A stretch of 64,000 bases of DNA, from positions 1 through 64,000 of the forward strand of contig MCFE01000225.1 of assembly GCA_002104905.1 (NCBI GenBank). Direction: 5' to 3'. Source of the DNA: Basidiobolus meristosporus CBS 931.73. Its lineage: Eukaryota; Basidiobolomycota; Basidiobolomycetes; Basidiobolales; Basidiobolaceae. A program made the position numbers and the translations under genes. Positions 41,881 to 54,410 of this stretch are shown piece after piece. Each line of letters opens with the position of its first letter. The stretch's first letter is position 1. The notes below the pieces were generated by a model. It ran no database searches, was not told where the DNA came from, and saw only the letters and a list, made by a program, of their open reading frames with translations.

Positions 41881-43980
41881 ATGTCCTCTGATAAAGAGTT
41901 ACTAGAGCAGATCGCCCTACTAGCAGGTACATAATGGGTCATTTAGTTATTTCCACCAACCAAAGCTCATCTCCACAACTCCCATTCTTGTTTCTTTGCT
42001 ATGCGAAAGGCGCGATAAATAAACATAAGATGAAGATGGAGACTCCCGTCCACATGTCTTCTTATAGTGCTCCCAGTTCCCCTAGAAAAGTAAGCTTCTT
42101 CAACCGTGTTTGTTGAAACAAGTTCTATCTTGCAATGTTCAACTCTTCAGTCACTAAGAGCCGCCTTCATATCAAATCTAGTACTTTGCTCACGGTGCCA
42201 ACACGCTAGATCACCGGAATTCTGAGAATAGCCTAGTAGGGAAAAATGATGCAGCTGCGAAGACGGCTTCTTTTTCGCAAACCAACCCCACTTCAACAAG
42301 CATCCCCCCAACTTACATACGTAAAGGCAATAAGCTGATCCGAATGAATGAGGGTATGTCTTGATACGTCCATGATCAGCGAATCAACGTAGAATCTCAA
42401 GTGGAAGCTTATTTAGACAATTCACAAGAAAGCTCAGTAGTACAGAGCACTGTGTACTCGCCGTCGAGCGATACCACGGCGCAAACAAAACAGTACAGTG
42501 AAAATATCCTTTTCCAAGATGTTCAGACGAAGAATTTATTTTTGATTTCGCACTCTCGACCTTATGGTTCTTAACCAAACCACAGCCCCAAGCGCAGGTG
42601 CCGGTTTCGAGACACCGTACATTGGTGGTCCAGTCTGCTTCCAATCTTAGCGAAGGGACAAACAACACAGACACACAGCCAAGCGGTTGGGTTCAGAAGA
42701 GAAGCCGGCACATGCAACTTATCAATGCAGCTGTCCACGCCAAAAGGTTTTCCACATTGCATGTAATACGGACGTGCGTCGAATCCTTTTAACACGAAAA
42801 TGACCTGAATTGCAGAACTGCCGATTTCAAGAAATCCAGACCGAACATCATCAGCCTCACCCCCAAAGGTACCTCAGTACTTATTGACGGGACCAAGTAT
42901 AGAAGAGGCCCATCCGGAAACAAGCTGGTTATAGCCAAAGAAGGTAACATCTTAGATCCTTGGTCAGCCTTTGAAAGTACTGTCAAGCAAACATCCGTAT
43001 CTAGGTGTAAGCGGAAACGAAGTCACCGTGGGGGGAGTTGTTTTTGTCATGGATCCATCCGGTCAAAAACTCATCCGAAAGAAGCAAGGTACAGGTCACA
43101 GTCAAGTCGCGTTTGTTGCGTTTACATTTTGCCAAACCACACTATTACGTAGATACTCAAAGTAAGAGAACACGAAGCGGAAACCTGATGATTCTCCATA
43201 ACGCGGCTCTGCAACAACACAAATCCCGGTATTTGCTGAATCAGCCGCTTTCTCCAATCCTAACCCTGTTAACTTTGGTCGTGGTATCAGTAGACATCTA
43301 ACCAAACGGTCGGTTATCCCCAGCGCGCGATCTAAATACTGCCAATACTTCAATAGATTTGGTAACTGCATGAGCAATGCCCAGCCCTGGTGACCTTCAA
43401 TTACTAATCACTGTGATGGATACCTATAGGCCGGTGTAGCAAGGGATCCAAGTGTCCGTACATACACGATCCCAAGCGTGTTGCCATTTGCACAAAGTTT
43501 TTGCGCGGTGCATGCGAAAAACCTGAAGAGTGCCCATTCTCACACAACATTACTCCAGAGAGAGTACCTTTGTGTTATCATTTCCAAAAAGGCAAATGCA
43601 CTAACCAAGATTGCCCATATCTTCATGTTAAGGTTAACCCTGACGCACCGGTTTGCAAAGCTTTTCTCACCGAAGGGTACTGCCCCAACGGGAAAAGCTG
43701 CAAGGAAAGGCATGTCTGGGAGTGTCCAGATTTCTCAGCCACCGGAATATGTGAGAACTCCAAGTGTAAATTACCGCATGTAGCCAGAGGGCACAAGCGG
43801 AACTCATCCCAGCTATCAGATGATTCTGTAGAAAGTCATGAGGATGAGGAAACCCCTCGAGAGGCTGAGTACCAAATCCAGCCCAATTTCACGAATGCAC
43901 CGAGATTTTCTTCGCCACAGCGCGATACTGAGGTTGCTCAGGAACGCGAGGAATCATGTATTTCAGGTGAATTCAGGTGA
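41881..43980 (+). CDS. CCCH zinc-finger protein, ZC3H3/Red5-like
   Basis: Multi-exon gene starting MSSDKELLEQIALLAG at 41881, joined to GAINKHKMKMETPVHM. Short exons carry paired β-like motifs, e.g. NPTSTSIPPTYIRKGNKLIR, RPNIISLTPKGTSVLIDGTK, EVTVGGVVFVMDPSGQKLIR. The C-terminus has five tandem CCCH fingers: YCQYFNRFGRCSKGSKCPYI-HD, ICTKFLRGACEKPEECPFSH, LCYHFQKGKCTNQDCPYLHV, VCKAFLTEGYCPNGKSCKER-H and ECPDFSATGICENSKCKLPH. Spacing and the order match animal ZC3H3 and S. pombe Red5, which link polyadenylation, nuclear mRNA export and RNA surveillance; ZC3H3 binds CPSF. A 159-aa acidic tail follows. The C-terminal exon from about 43432 is well supported; the small N-terminal exons are less precisely placed. 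It sits 271 nt ahead of the CPSF160 gene on the same strand. Confidence 0.85.
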
Positions 43981-44251
43981 TTATTGAGCAAGGTTTTTTC
44001 ATTCATTTAGAGGATCAAAGGTAGTGCAAGTTAGACATCCATGGTTTCGAGTCAATGTACACTTAAAGATTAAATAAACAATTTTGGTTAATCATCCGTG
44101 ATTTCAAGATGAAAATAATCATTCGCCCTAGGGTGCTGGTGCTAGTATTACCCTAGAGCGAAAAATCTAATTAAACGAGGCATTATTTTAACAGTCAACA
44201 TTCAGTTGTCCTTGATTTTTCACTTGGTTTGTGTTTAGTGACGGTGTGGCC

Positions 44252-47200
44252 ATGTCTATGTACACATTGTTTCGCGAGGTCTTTCCTCCGACTGGAGTTG
44301 AGCATGCCGTGCAAGCGAATTTCATCTCCCCCAATGTGACAAACCTGATTGTCGCGAAAACCTCGATTCTCCAGATATTTACTGTTGTTACCGAAAACGC
44401 ACCTGATAGTCAAACCAATACCGAAATCTCCGTGGCTCGGCTAGAACTGTTCTCCCAATACAAACTACACGGAAACATCGCTTCCATTGGGGTTGTCAAG
44501 ACGATCTCCAGTGGAGGAACCGATAGTTTACTGCTGAGTTTCAAAGACGCGAAGGTAAGTCTTGTTTCCGCCGGCATCTTTCGAGATTGTGGTTCCCGGC
44601 TCCCAGTTCCCAGGTGACGTTCTATTAACACGCAAAATCAGCTTTCTTTGATCGAGTTCTCGCCAGAGACAAACAACATTGTCACCGTATCGATTCATTA
44701 TTACGAGAGGGATGATTTCAAGGTAATTTCTATCCGATCAAAGCGCCTCGGCAGAGTTAATTTAGTTTCCGCCTTTGAGTACAGAAAGAGTTCGTTCACA
44801 ACAGTTGTCCGACTGAAGTCAGAGTGGATCCTGCCAATCGATGTGCTATACTCAATTTCTACGGAGACAAACTGGCAATCTTGCCATTCCGTCAAAAAGA
44901 GGTTCTCCACTTGGCTGATGAAGAGATGTCCAAGTGAGTGAGTTCTTGTTCTTGAGATGCCCCTGGCTCGCAACTAATCCTGTTTCTACCTGAAGCAAAT
45001 GGCCATATTCGCCCAGTTTTGTCATCGATGCTGGATCAATTCAGAAGAACATGAGAAACATCATAGACATGATATTTTTGGAAGACTATTATGAGCCAAC
45101 GCTCGCCATCCTTTACGAGCCTGTTCAAACAAACACTGTGTAACTGCACTCTACAGATGTACATCCATCAATTGAACTACATCGTCTAACTCGGGAAACT
45201 TTCGTTCAGGTTACTCTCCACGCGTAAAGACACCTGCGCTCTAGCCGTAGTCTCTCTGGATCTGACCAAAAAGCTTTATCCCGTTATCTACTCGATTGAT
45301 TCTTTACCATATGATTGCATCAAGCTGATCCCGGTCCCCAAACCGATCGGAGGAATCCTGATTGTATCGGCAAATGCCCTGATTCATGTGGATCAGAGTT
45401 CACCGGGACAAGGGATTGCGGTCAACGGGCATGCCCTGAAGTGCACCAGCTTCCCACTCGAAGTGCGGGCCGAGCTTGGCATTGCCCTGGAAGGATCCCA
45501 GCACGTCTTTCTTTCATCTGACAAATTGCTAATTTTATTGAAGAACGGGGATTTCTACATCGTGGAGCTGGTGCAGAACGGTAGATCGCTATCCAGCATT
45601 CGGATGGCCAAGGCGGGGACAAGTGTGCTGCCGTCTTGCGCGTGCAAGCTTCTCGACCAGTACTTCTTTTTGGGTTCCAGACTAGGCGATTCTCTATTAA
45701 TTAAATATTTTGAAAAACAATCTCAGCCTGTGTCCATGGTTAGTTTGCATTAATATTCTTGGTGATTGTCGTGCTTGTTCTCATCTTCCCATTTGCCCTA
45801 GTCGTTAAGTGAAGACCACGAGAAATCTGGAGCAATGGATTTAGACCTCGGTAACGAACGCCACTTGAGCCCAGCAGACGTTGCTCTCGGTGCTTACCTA
45901 TTTGTTATTTGCTGCTAGACTTGTACGGAAATGATTACGAGATCAACGACGAAGCGAACGAGGAAAACCAGAGCGCCGCCTCCCTTGGCTCCACATACAG
46001 CTTCCAAGTGTGCGACAACTTGATCAACACCGGGCCTATCAACGACATGGCTGTCGGTGAATCCGCACACATTTCTGTAAGTTATTGCTCATCGGCGTTT
46101 GCTTCAGGTTTCCTGACTAACCAACCGTTCAACTAGGAAGAGGTATTTGTTAGGAAAAGACAAAGTGTCGGTCTCCAACCGTCTAATACTCTATTTTGTT
46201 CGACAGTTTCAATTGGAGAAAGACAAGAAGCCGTTCGAACTGGTTCTTTGTTCTGGCCACGGGAAGAATGGGGCCATTTCGGTGTTGCAGAAGAATATCA
46301 GACCGTTGATCCTGAGCTCATTCAACCTTCCCGGCTGTCAAGAGATATGGTCTGCTCGATGCAAGAGAGAAGTTATATTCGAAGGCATTGTGCAGGTTCA
46401 ATCTGCCAGAGGGCTCAAAGGCCATTTGACGGAAGCTGATGACGAGGACGAGGGCTTCGATAGATTCTTGATTCTCTCCAAGACCAACCGCACCATGGTA
46501 CTCAGCTGTGCATATACATCAGGCTTAGACCTCCGATATTCATCTTCGCTCTGCGTGCTAGGTACTTTCGGCTGGCGAGGAGCTACAGGAGCTTGAAAAT
46601 GCGGACTTCTATACGGACGGCCCCACTATTGCTATTGGAATGTTGTTGAACGAGACAAGGGTGGTGCAGGTTTATTCCTCCGGCATCAGGCTTCTCAATG
46701 CTGGTAAATGTTTCGCATCTCTAGTCCCGTTGTAGGCAACTTGCTGACACCCTGATCTCTATATAGAGGGAAAGCTTACTCAGCTAGTCCCAGTCGGCAG
46801 CAATTCTCTCGACACCTATATTGTCTCTGCCACCATTGTTGACCCTTACATATTCGTCCTCTATAGCAATGGAAAGGCCACTCTCTTGAAAGCTGACCCG
46901 AAGTCAAAGGATGTCACTGTTTCCCAGCTCCCGATGCACATCAACGTTTGTTCGGCATTACTAACCCTGATAATTGATGTTCGCTTCCTAACATCTCTTG
47001 CCCAATAGCAAACGCCCATTTCTTCCTGCTGTCTTTTCTCTGATGACCAGGGGCTTTTCGAATCAAATGATGAAAGAAGCGCTTATAAAGAAACGAAACA
47101 AGGAGAGACCAACGGCAAAGAAAGAAAGAAGGTGGACACGGAGGATGATTTGGATGATGTTGACATGGATCTTTATGGTGACGCCGACGACGACGTAGAG

Positions 47201-49905
47201 AGTGTGGACAACAAGGATGACCAGAAAGCGATGGATGTGGATGGGAGTGGACCCGGGTTTTTGACGGAGGAGAACATTAGTAGAGGCGACAAAAAGGCCA
47301 CTTACTGGTGCTTCATATGCAGAGAAAATGGAACGTTGGAGGTATGTGGTCAAGCCACGAAGTGCAGGCAGAGCCATTCGCTGACGGGTTTCTTTCCAGA
47401 TTTACTCTCTTCCCGACCTGGATGAAGTCTTTTATTTCCCCCGCTTCGATCTGGCACCTGGGCTTCTATCGGACTCACCTCAGCAGAAAAATACTTTGGG
47501 AACTTCCCAGAATGTACAGATCGACCAGATTCTGGCTGTAAAGCTAGGAAAGAAACGGCCCGCTACCTATATCATGGTTGGTCTATTCAAAATGCAGTTA
47601 ACCAAGCTCACTCCTTTGATGCTGACGGTTTCCTAGGCACACAACAGGGCCGGCGATACATTTGTGTATCAGCCTTTTCATCATATTTCGACGAATGAGC
47701 CCATCGAGGCCCAGGCGGGACAACCGTCGAAGCCCATTAACTTTGGTAAGAGATTGGCTCTTCGGTTCTCCCGGACACGGCTGGAGATGATCACTCGCAA
47801 CCCTTCTCACACCACTGTGGAGGGCGAAAACGGAGTCGAGGGCGAGCCCAAAAAGACGTCGCAATTGGTCCATCGTCGCCGCAAGATGATCCCATACACC
47901 AACATCGAGGGATACGGTGGCGTTTTCATCACCGGATCACGGCCCACTTGGCTTATGCTATCCGGCCGGAGATACCTACGGGCTCATCCTATGCCTATTG
48001 ATGGGGACGTCGTCTGCTTTACACAATTCCATAATATCAACTGTCATCACGGATTCCTTTATTTCAACTCCAAGGTAACGAACCCGACCAGCAACCCGGG
48101 CCCACGAATCAAGCTAATCTCCACTTTGGGACTAGGGCGACATGAGAATCTCCCAACTGCAGCCTTTCATGAATTATGACATGGACTGGCCGATCCGGAA
48201 AATCCCTCTGCGACGAAGCGTGACCGGGATTATATACCATATTCCTAGTCAGAAGCATGCAGTTCTCTCCGCCACGACAACCACCTTCCAGATCAAGGAT
48301 GAAGCAAATCCTCCGCCGCCGCAAGGTAACACTCGAGACCAGGTCAAGAATATGGGCGATCAGCTAACTACGGAACACCATTTAGGAGTGGGCGAATTCT
48401 TGCCCGAGATTAGTAAGTATGCGTTGGAGCTGGTTTCCCCAGTCACCTGGGAGACGGTGGATAGGTTAGTATCCGTTTACGAATCAGTGCAGCTGAAGCC
48501 GGGTATTGATCTATAGCGTCGCGTCAGGTACGAGTTTGGCGAGAACGAGCACGCACTATGCATCAAGTATGTAGAGTTGGAAAGTAAACAGACAGCTAGC
48601 GGACGTAAGAATTTTGTGGCCATTGGAACATCCATACTGGCTGGAGAAGATGTTTCCGCACGTGGAGCCGTATCCTTTTTTCACATGGGAACCAGAACAT
48701 TCAGCGCGAAAGAAACTGCCCTATTTCTTGACTCAAGCTAACGACAGATTTATATCTTCGATGTCATTGAAGTTGTCCCCGAACCCGACAACCCGCAAAC
48801 AAATCACAAGCTAAAGCTGCTTTACAGAGAAGAAGTCAAAGGCTCTGTGTCTGCGCTTTGCGATGTCAGCGGCTACTTGGTCACCTGTGTGGGACCCAAG
48901 GTAAGCGTCTTGGCCGGGACGTCTTCTTTTTCGTTTGCGGCGTACTCATCGATTTTGCAAGGTCATCATTCGTAGTTTCGAAGACAACGAAAGCCTAGTT
49001 GGAGTTGCTTTTATTGATGTTCAGATCTATGTGACATCCGCATGCTCCGTCAAGAACCTGATTTTGATAGGAGACGTATACAAGAGCATCTGGTTCTTGG
49101 CTTTCCAGGCAAGTGCCAATCATCCGATCGGTCGTTCTACAGCATCTGACCCATGTGTATGTTTCCGACCCACAGGAGGAGCCTGCGAAGCTAGTTTTGC
49201 TTGGCAAGGATTACCATCCGCTCGACACACAATGCACCAACTTCCTTATAGACGATAAAACCCTGAACTTTGCCGTCGCCGATACTGACAAGAATGTTCA
49301 CCTGTTCAGCTATTCTCCGTACAACGTCCAGTCATTCAGCGGACAAAAGCTGATTAGACGAGGGGATTTCCACTGCGGTGCAAGCATCCAGACCATGGTG
49401 CGTGTAATCAAGAAGCCCATTCTCGGTAGTGACGGGACAGTCCAGCCCTCGCGGCAGCAGCTGTGTCTTTGCGGTAAGTAGGGCGGGATTCCAGCATAGT
49501 CCGAGATCAATCGCTCAATGATGCGTTTTGTAGGGACCCTTGATGGCAGTGTTCAAATGATCACCCCCGTATCCGAGAAGATCTACAAACGTATGCAGCT
49601 TCTATATACCCAGCTTGTGAATGGGCTTCAGCATCCAGCTGGATTAAATCCGAAGGCACACAGGTAATTCCAGACCCATGCATTGATCAGAACCCGTGAC
49701 TAACTTAGGGCTATACAGACTGGTGCAAACAAAGAAACGGAACATACTCAATCCGGTCAAGAGCATCCTCGATGGGGACATCTTGTCCTTGTTCAGTAGT
49801 CTCGCCATCAACCGACAAAAGGAAATGACCAAGCAAATCGGTACCACCGAAGATAGGATTCTCAGCGATTTATTGGAGGCCACTTTGACTACTGACTACT
49901 TTTAG
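44252..49905 (+). CDS. CFT1: CPSF160 / Cft1, cleavage and polyadenylation factor A subunit
   Basis: A long gene with roughly 15-18 introns from the ATG at 44252 (MSMYTLFREVFPPTGVEHAV) to the stop at 49905. Cft1/CPSF160 is the large beta-propeller scaffold of the mRNA 3'-end machinery that holds WDR33 and CPSF30 at the AAUAAA signal. Recognised segments in order: NLIVAKTSILQIF, LLLSFKDAK-LSLIEFSPETNNIV, YYERDDFK, HVLPVEVS-like regions replaced by GGILIVSANALIHVDQSSPG, KWYFLGSRLGDSLLIKYFEK (FFLGSRLGDS), a DLYGNDYEINDE acidic loop, FELVLCSGHGKNGAISVLQK, SARGLKGHL, YTSGLDLR, KVTVSQLPMHIN region, and the C-terminal RMQLLYTQLVNGLQHPAGLN, LDGDILSLFSSLAINRQKEM, ILSDLLEATLTTDYF. The three propellers and C-terminal helix are all represented, so it is complete. 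Confidence 0.92.
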
Positions 49906-50066
49906 TGAGCCATCACTTCCTTCGATAGAATAAATTACCAAGAGAATGTACTTAGAACGCCGACTCACAATGCTGTTTTATGTTTCCGGAACATACAAAA
50001 AGTGATTGGATTATGGGGCATGGGTAGTGAGCACATGGGAGTGGTGAGCAAAATTAGACGGCCCTC

Positions 50067-51364
50067 CTATAGTCGATGTCCCGGCACGACGTAGAAGATC
50101 ACCGCAATGATTAGACTGACTACCAGATCTAGAAGGACCATGCGTAACGCCTTCTTAATGTGAAGACGCCGGATGTGGGGATCCCTAACGCGATTGAAGT
50201 GGAACAGGGTTTTTTCGCTAAATGGGGAGGGTTAGGAGAGAGGTTGGAAATGGCTCGGGACGAAGACATACCTTAGTCCGAGAAGTGTGAACCCGGGGGA
50301 AAGTCTTTCTTGGTGTACATGGATGTTGCAAACGCCCAACCAGATAGGAATCAGTCCCTAATGACGAGAGATGGATCGTTAGCAAGCTGTGGTTCCCTGT
50401 ACAAATAGATTCCACTCACCCAAAACCTCAGTGCCTTCGGCTGCACGTCCATGAAGATAAGGGTGAATTCAGCAGCAAACCCGACGAATAGCAGGAACAG
50501 CCCCAGCACCAAACGGAACATCGCATGGAACGGGGTGATGTTGGAGTAGGCACGGGTGCGAAGGAATCGAGGGAAAGAGTTGGCTAGCATTTCCTGAAAT
50601 ACGAACTCCTTCGCTTGCAGAAACACCTCCGGGTCATCCCGTTGCTGCATCTCCAGCATCTGGCATATTTGGAATCGTATGGCCCCAGGCAGAATCAGTT
50701 CCTTCTCGGCACCGGACACGATATATTTGTAGTAGATTCTCTCGGCCGACTTTCGTAAATCCTCTCGTTGCACTTTTTTCTCGGTGCCCGAGGGGGAGAC
50801 GTTCGATTTGTTCTCCGGGTTGGAGACATCCGACTCCGAGTGCGGTAGGTTGAGGCAATACTGTTCAGTGTGATTTTCAACCTTCGAGTCGCTCTGGGTA
50901 ACCTGGGACTTCGGCCGGATAGAGAACGTACTGAGCGAATAGCTGGACTCGTTACTGACACCGCTGAAGGTACTGAAGCGAAGCTCATTAGAGATGTCTC
51001 GGAGACTCAGCCGGCCGATACTGAACCTAGGGTTCTTACTGGAGTTTGGGGAATTTAGACTGGAGTTGAGGCTCAGCGTTGAGAGCAACTCTTTACAATA
51101 TATTTTACATAAGTTCTCGTGGGCTACCACATCGAGCCAAAAATCCAGGTTCTCGACCGAGCGGTTGTTATCGCGCAAGTAGATATAATAGCTGTAAAGG
51201 CAAACAGGTGGGGACGTTTTGCGGGTCAGGACCTGTTCGAAGGCTGGTAACTTGGGATCTCTCAAGGCCATTTCCTCCATCTCCGGAAACCAGAATTCCT
51301 GGAAGAGACTTTTCTCCATTGGCTGAGAGATCTTGGAAGAGTGGCGAAAGTTTTGAACCACCAT
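50067..51364 (-). CDS. RAX1: RGS-domain protein with C-terminal membrane helices (RAX1-like)
   Basis: Three exons, 51364-50420, 50357-50272 and 50217-50067, give 393 aa. Residues about 40-240 form an RGS domain interrupted by a long disordered insertion: LPAFEQVLTRKTSPPVCLYS, YYIYLRDNNRSVENLDFWLD, VVAHENLC on one side, and SAERIYYKYIVSGAEKELIL, PEVFLQAKEFVFQEMLANSF-PRFL on the other. Three hydrophobic segments follow: FHAMFRLVLGLFLLFVGFAA-EFTLIF, GLIPIWLGV, and DLVVSLIIAVIFYVVPG. This layout, RGS followed by membrane helices, matches the fungal Rax1 family used in bipolar bud-site selection and other polarity. GAP activity on G-alpha is not expected to be strong in the family. The insertion is serine/asparagine rich (SLNSPNSSKN). 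Confidence 0.85.
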
Positions 51365-52064
51365 GTTCGGGGTGTATGTGTTGCACGAAACTGGTTTTAG
51401 AGAGTGCAGTCGTTCAGAAGGTCATGTCCGCTTGTGCGGGAAAGGTGGCAAAGAGAGAGCTCGGGCTAAACCAGAAGTGGCGGTGAGCTTGAAACTACCG
51501 TGGTGGTATGATACGTTGGAACGTAACTGAGGTGGAGGCTGATATAGAGATATCCTGCAGAAAATAATGGAGCAGGTGTGGGTAGCACAAATACGGCCTC
51601 CACGTATCATTTGGACCCGCACCGGCAATTTATGTACATCATATACAAGGCTACCGGTATTTCTTACCCTTCTTGGAACACAAGCAATCCGCAAGCCCAT
51701 TTCAAAATCCTGATTTGACCAATAAACACTCGTTCCCTGGTGAACCCAACGTCCAAGAATTTCACCAATTCGGCTACATGGTTGTTCTACTTGAAATCAA
51801 CAACTACAATGAAATATAATTTTTTAAGAGTTTATTGGAATGTGGTGATACACTGGAAACGGCATCTAGAAGAGTACGTTAGCGACTGAAGGAAATTCAA
51901 TCAGATGTGGTTTGCGACGTTCGAAGCTCAGACGTTTAAATATGATTCCGGATGGTCGTTATCCTCAATAGATTTCAGAAGAGGGAGACCAATCATCACT
52001 GCAACGATGGATTCGCTTGGGGGAAATATGAATTATACTTACATCTCGATCGACCACCAATAAT
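51365..52064. other. Spacer between RAX1-like and RPS12 genes
   Basis: About 700 nt. A minus-strand open frame of 92 codons at about 51422-51700 has no conserved features. The right end is the RPS12 3' flank. Confidence 0.4.
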
Positions 52065-52496
52065 TTAGTGGGATTTGAAGTACTCGAGGAGGACGTTGAG
52101 GGCCTCGGATTCCTCTCCGTAGTCCTTAACGACGACGCAGGAGCAGCCGACGACCTTACGGGCGCTACCCTCACGATCGATCTTGCAGAGACCAGCCCAT
52201 TCACCGAGCTTCTTGGCGTCAGAAACCTTGATGAGGTTGATGTTGTGTTCGGCACAGAGAGCTTCAACAAGTCTGATGTATTCCTTCTCAGTGCAGGTCT
52301 CAACAAGGACGCACAAGTGAGCTTGACGCTTGTCAAGAGCCTTGGCGCACTCTCTCAAACCACGGGCAAGACCGTCGTGGACGAGGGCCTTCTTGAGGAC
52401 TTCTTGAAGGGCTTCCTCGACGGTCATTTGACCACGGGGGGCAGCCTCAGCAACAACCTCAACTTCTTGGGGAACAACAGCTTCTTCGGCGGACAT
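52065..52496 (-). CDS. RPS12: 40S ribosomal protein S12 (eS12)
   Basis: 143 aa in one exon, the standard length. eS12 is a eukaryote/archaea-type protein of the L7Ae fold located in the beak of the 40S subunit. The family core is complete: [80 protein letters not shown], and [24 protein letters not shown]. The start is set by [17 protein letters not shown], in a strong Kozak context; the upstream sequence ends in CTCTCTAG just before it, suggesting a 5'-leader intron acceptor at about 52504. Biased codon choice (GAG, AAG, GTT, CTC) agrees with high expression. Confidence 0.97.
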   Translation of the reverse strand: MSAEEAVVPQEVEVVAEAAPRGQMTVEEALQEVLKKALVHDGLARGLRECAKALDKRQAHLCVLVETCTEKEYIRLVEALCAEHNINLIKVSDAKKLGEWAGLCKIDREGSARKVVGCSCVVVKDYGEESEALNVLLEYFKSH

Positions 52497-52827
52497 GGCG
52501 TCAGTTCTAGAGAGGTAACCAATGCTGATTAGTTGGGTGTTGCAAGATGGATGAAATCACCCGTTGGATGGATGTGGAACACAACATACAGTTTTGAAAA
52601 GAGCGAAAACTCAAAGGGAGGAATCCCGTAGCCACCGTCGGGAGTTCTTATTCTCTCGAATTTTTTGTTATCCGGGGTAGGGGTAGGTCCGAGAATTTTT
52701 ACCCTGGAAATCCGGCCGAAATTTTGCTCGTCTTATGGTGGCATCGCATCAACTCAAAACATGCGATGTGACTTGCGTTCGCTCCAATTATGAGTTGACG
52801 GATTTCCGAAGCTCTCCACCAAACATC
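52497..52827. promoter_or_regulatory. Divergent promoter region of RPS12 and CAP
   Basis: 330 nt between divergent starts, containing the RPS12 leader intron at its left end. No TATA box or other clear element. Confidence 0.4.
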
Positions 52828-54271
52828 ATGTCTGAGCTTTCAAATCTACTTTCCCTAGTGGAGCGGCTTGAGGCCACGGCAGTTCGTCTTGAATCCTCCT
52901 ATGGTACAAACAGTGGTGCCGCTTCGAAGGAAAGCAGCTGCATGATTGCGTATGAGGAGATTTTGACTGGTGCGCTGAACAGGTTTCTGACCAACTCCAA
53001 ACAGATATCCCCCATCGTCAGCGAACAGGTAGGTCTTTTACCCTGCCTCTCACACTTGCGCTGGGGGATGCTAACGCCTGTTTTCGTTAGAGCCTTGAAG
53101 TCCAAAAGGCTTTTGAAGCACAAAAAGCTCTAATCCTCTTCGCGATAGAGAACAAAAAGGTTCCTTTGACGTCAGCAGAATTTCAACAATATCTAGATCC
53201 GGTCAAGAAAGCCTTGGAGAAGGTATGCGAGTGTCGGGAGGAGAACAGAGGATCCAAGTACTTCAATCATCTGTCCACAGTGAGTGAAGGCATTCCTGGG
53301 CTGGGCTGGGTGCTGATTGTAAGTTTCAGACCATTTCCTTGGCCGCCTGGGGGCTCCAGTCTCTAACATAACCAATAGGAACATACACCTGCTCCGTTCC
53401 TTGAAGGCATGAAAGACAGCTCTCAATTTTACGCCAACAGAGTGATCAGGGAGAACAAGGAAAGGTAACCCACCATCAAACGACAGCCATCCGAGGAATG
53501 TATGGGTGCTAATTTACGCATCAAGTGACCGAAGCCACGTTGACTGGGCCAACAGCTTTGTCGAGTTGTTATCGGAGTTGCATAGATATGTTAAAGAACA
53601 CCATACCACGGGTTTGGCTTGGGATTCTAAGGTAGGTTTTGTATCTTTTCCTACACTGACCAACAACATTGACACTTTATCTTGAAGCCCCCCGCTCCTG
53701 ATTTGAGCCAAGCATCCACCACAAAGCGAAGTGCTTGCACTAGTGCTCAGCACTCCCCTGCGAAACTCCCAAAGGTGGAGGACTCACGTGCTGACAGAAT
53801 GGCCGTAGACCCGACTCCTAGTACGTACCAAATGTATAGATAAGCACCACCAACGGAATCGCTAATCGAGAACAACCGTTTACAGAAGTGGAGGAAGTGA
53901 AAGAGCCTTGTATCGTGCTGAGCAAGAACAAATGGCATATCGTAAGTCGACTTCACTCCTCTTGTTGTTCATTGCTAATGGGCCGTATGTCTTGTAGGAG
54001 AATTACAAGGACGAGAATCTCACCATCGACAACACCCGGTTCAACCACATCGTTTATGCACGCAACTGCCACAATTGCACCATCTACGTCAAGGAAAAGG
54101 TGACCGAGATAAATATTGGTAAGGGCCCCATCTTGTGGATGATCCACGAAGAGAGACTGACATGAAGCATTCGTAGATCACTGCTCGAACACTACGGTGA
54201 TCCATGATTTTCCAGTGTCTGCTATCGATGTGGCTAATTCCACCCGCGTACGCATCGAATTATTAAATTAA
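52828..54271 (+). CDS. SRV2: Adenylyl cyclase-associated protein (CAP/Srv2), C-terminally short
   Basis: Eight exons, 52828-53028, 53091-53318, 53379-53464, 53526-53631, 53688-53820, 53886-53941, 53998-54118 and 54177-54271, join in phase to 1026 nt (341 aa). CAP binds and recycles actin monomers and, in yeasts, links Ras to cyclase. The N-terminus MSELSNLLSLVERLEATAVR is the cyclase-binding coil; the helical folded domain has YFNHLSTVSEGIPGLGWVLI, SQFYANRVIREN and RSHVDWANSFVELLSELHRY-VKEHHTTGLAWD. The polyproline and WH2 segment is minimal (QASTTKRSACTSAQHSPAKL). The C-CAP beta-helix begins KWHIENYKDENLTIDNTRFN-HIVYARNC but stops after VIHDFPVSAIDVANSTRVRI, roughly half of its usual length. 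Typical family members are 470-550 aa. See finding. Confidence 0.85.
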
Positions 54272-54410
54272 ATCAGTAAGAAACTTGCTTTTTAATTGTT
54301 GATCAGTTGGCTGGTCTATCAACCGATCAACAGAGTCAATTTATAAAAACTACTGCCCACGTTTCCCATTACTTTGAACGATTTATGTACAAAGAGCATT
54401 ATCACCCATG

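Noticed and set aside
51422-51700. 92-codon minus-strand frame downstream of RPS12
   Set aside because: No motif, and no upstream or downstream exon, so not called.
52068-52532. 154-codon open frame antisense to RPS12
   Set aside because: Mirror of biased codons, not a gene.
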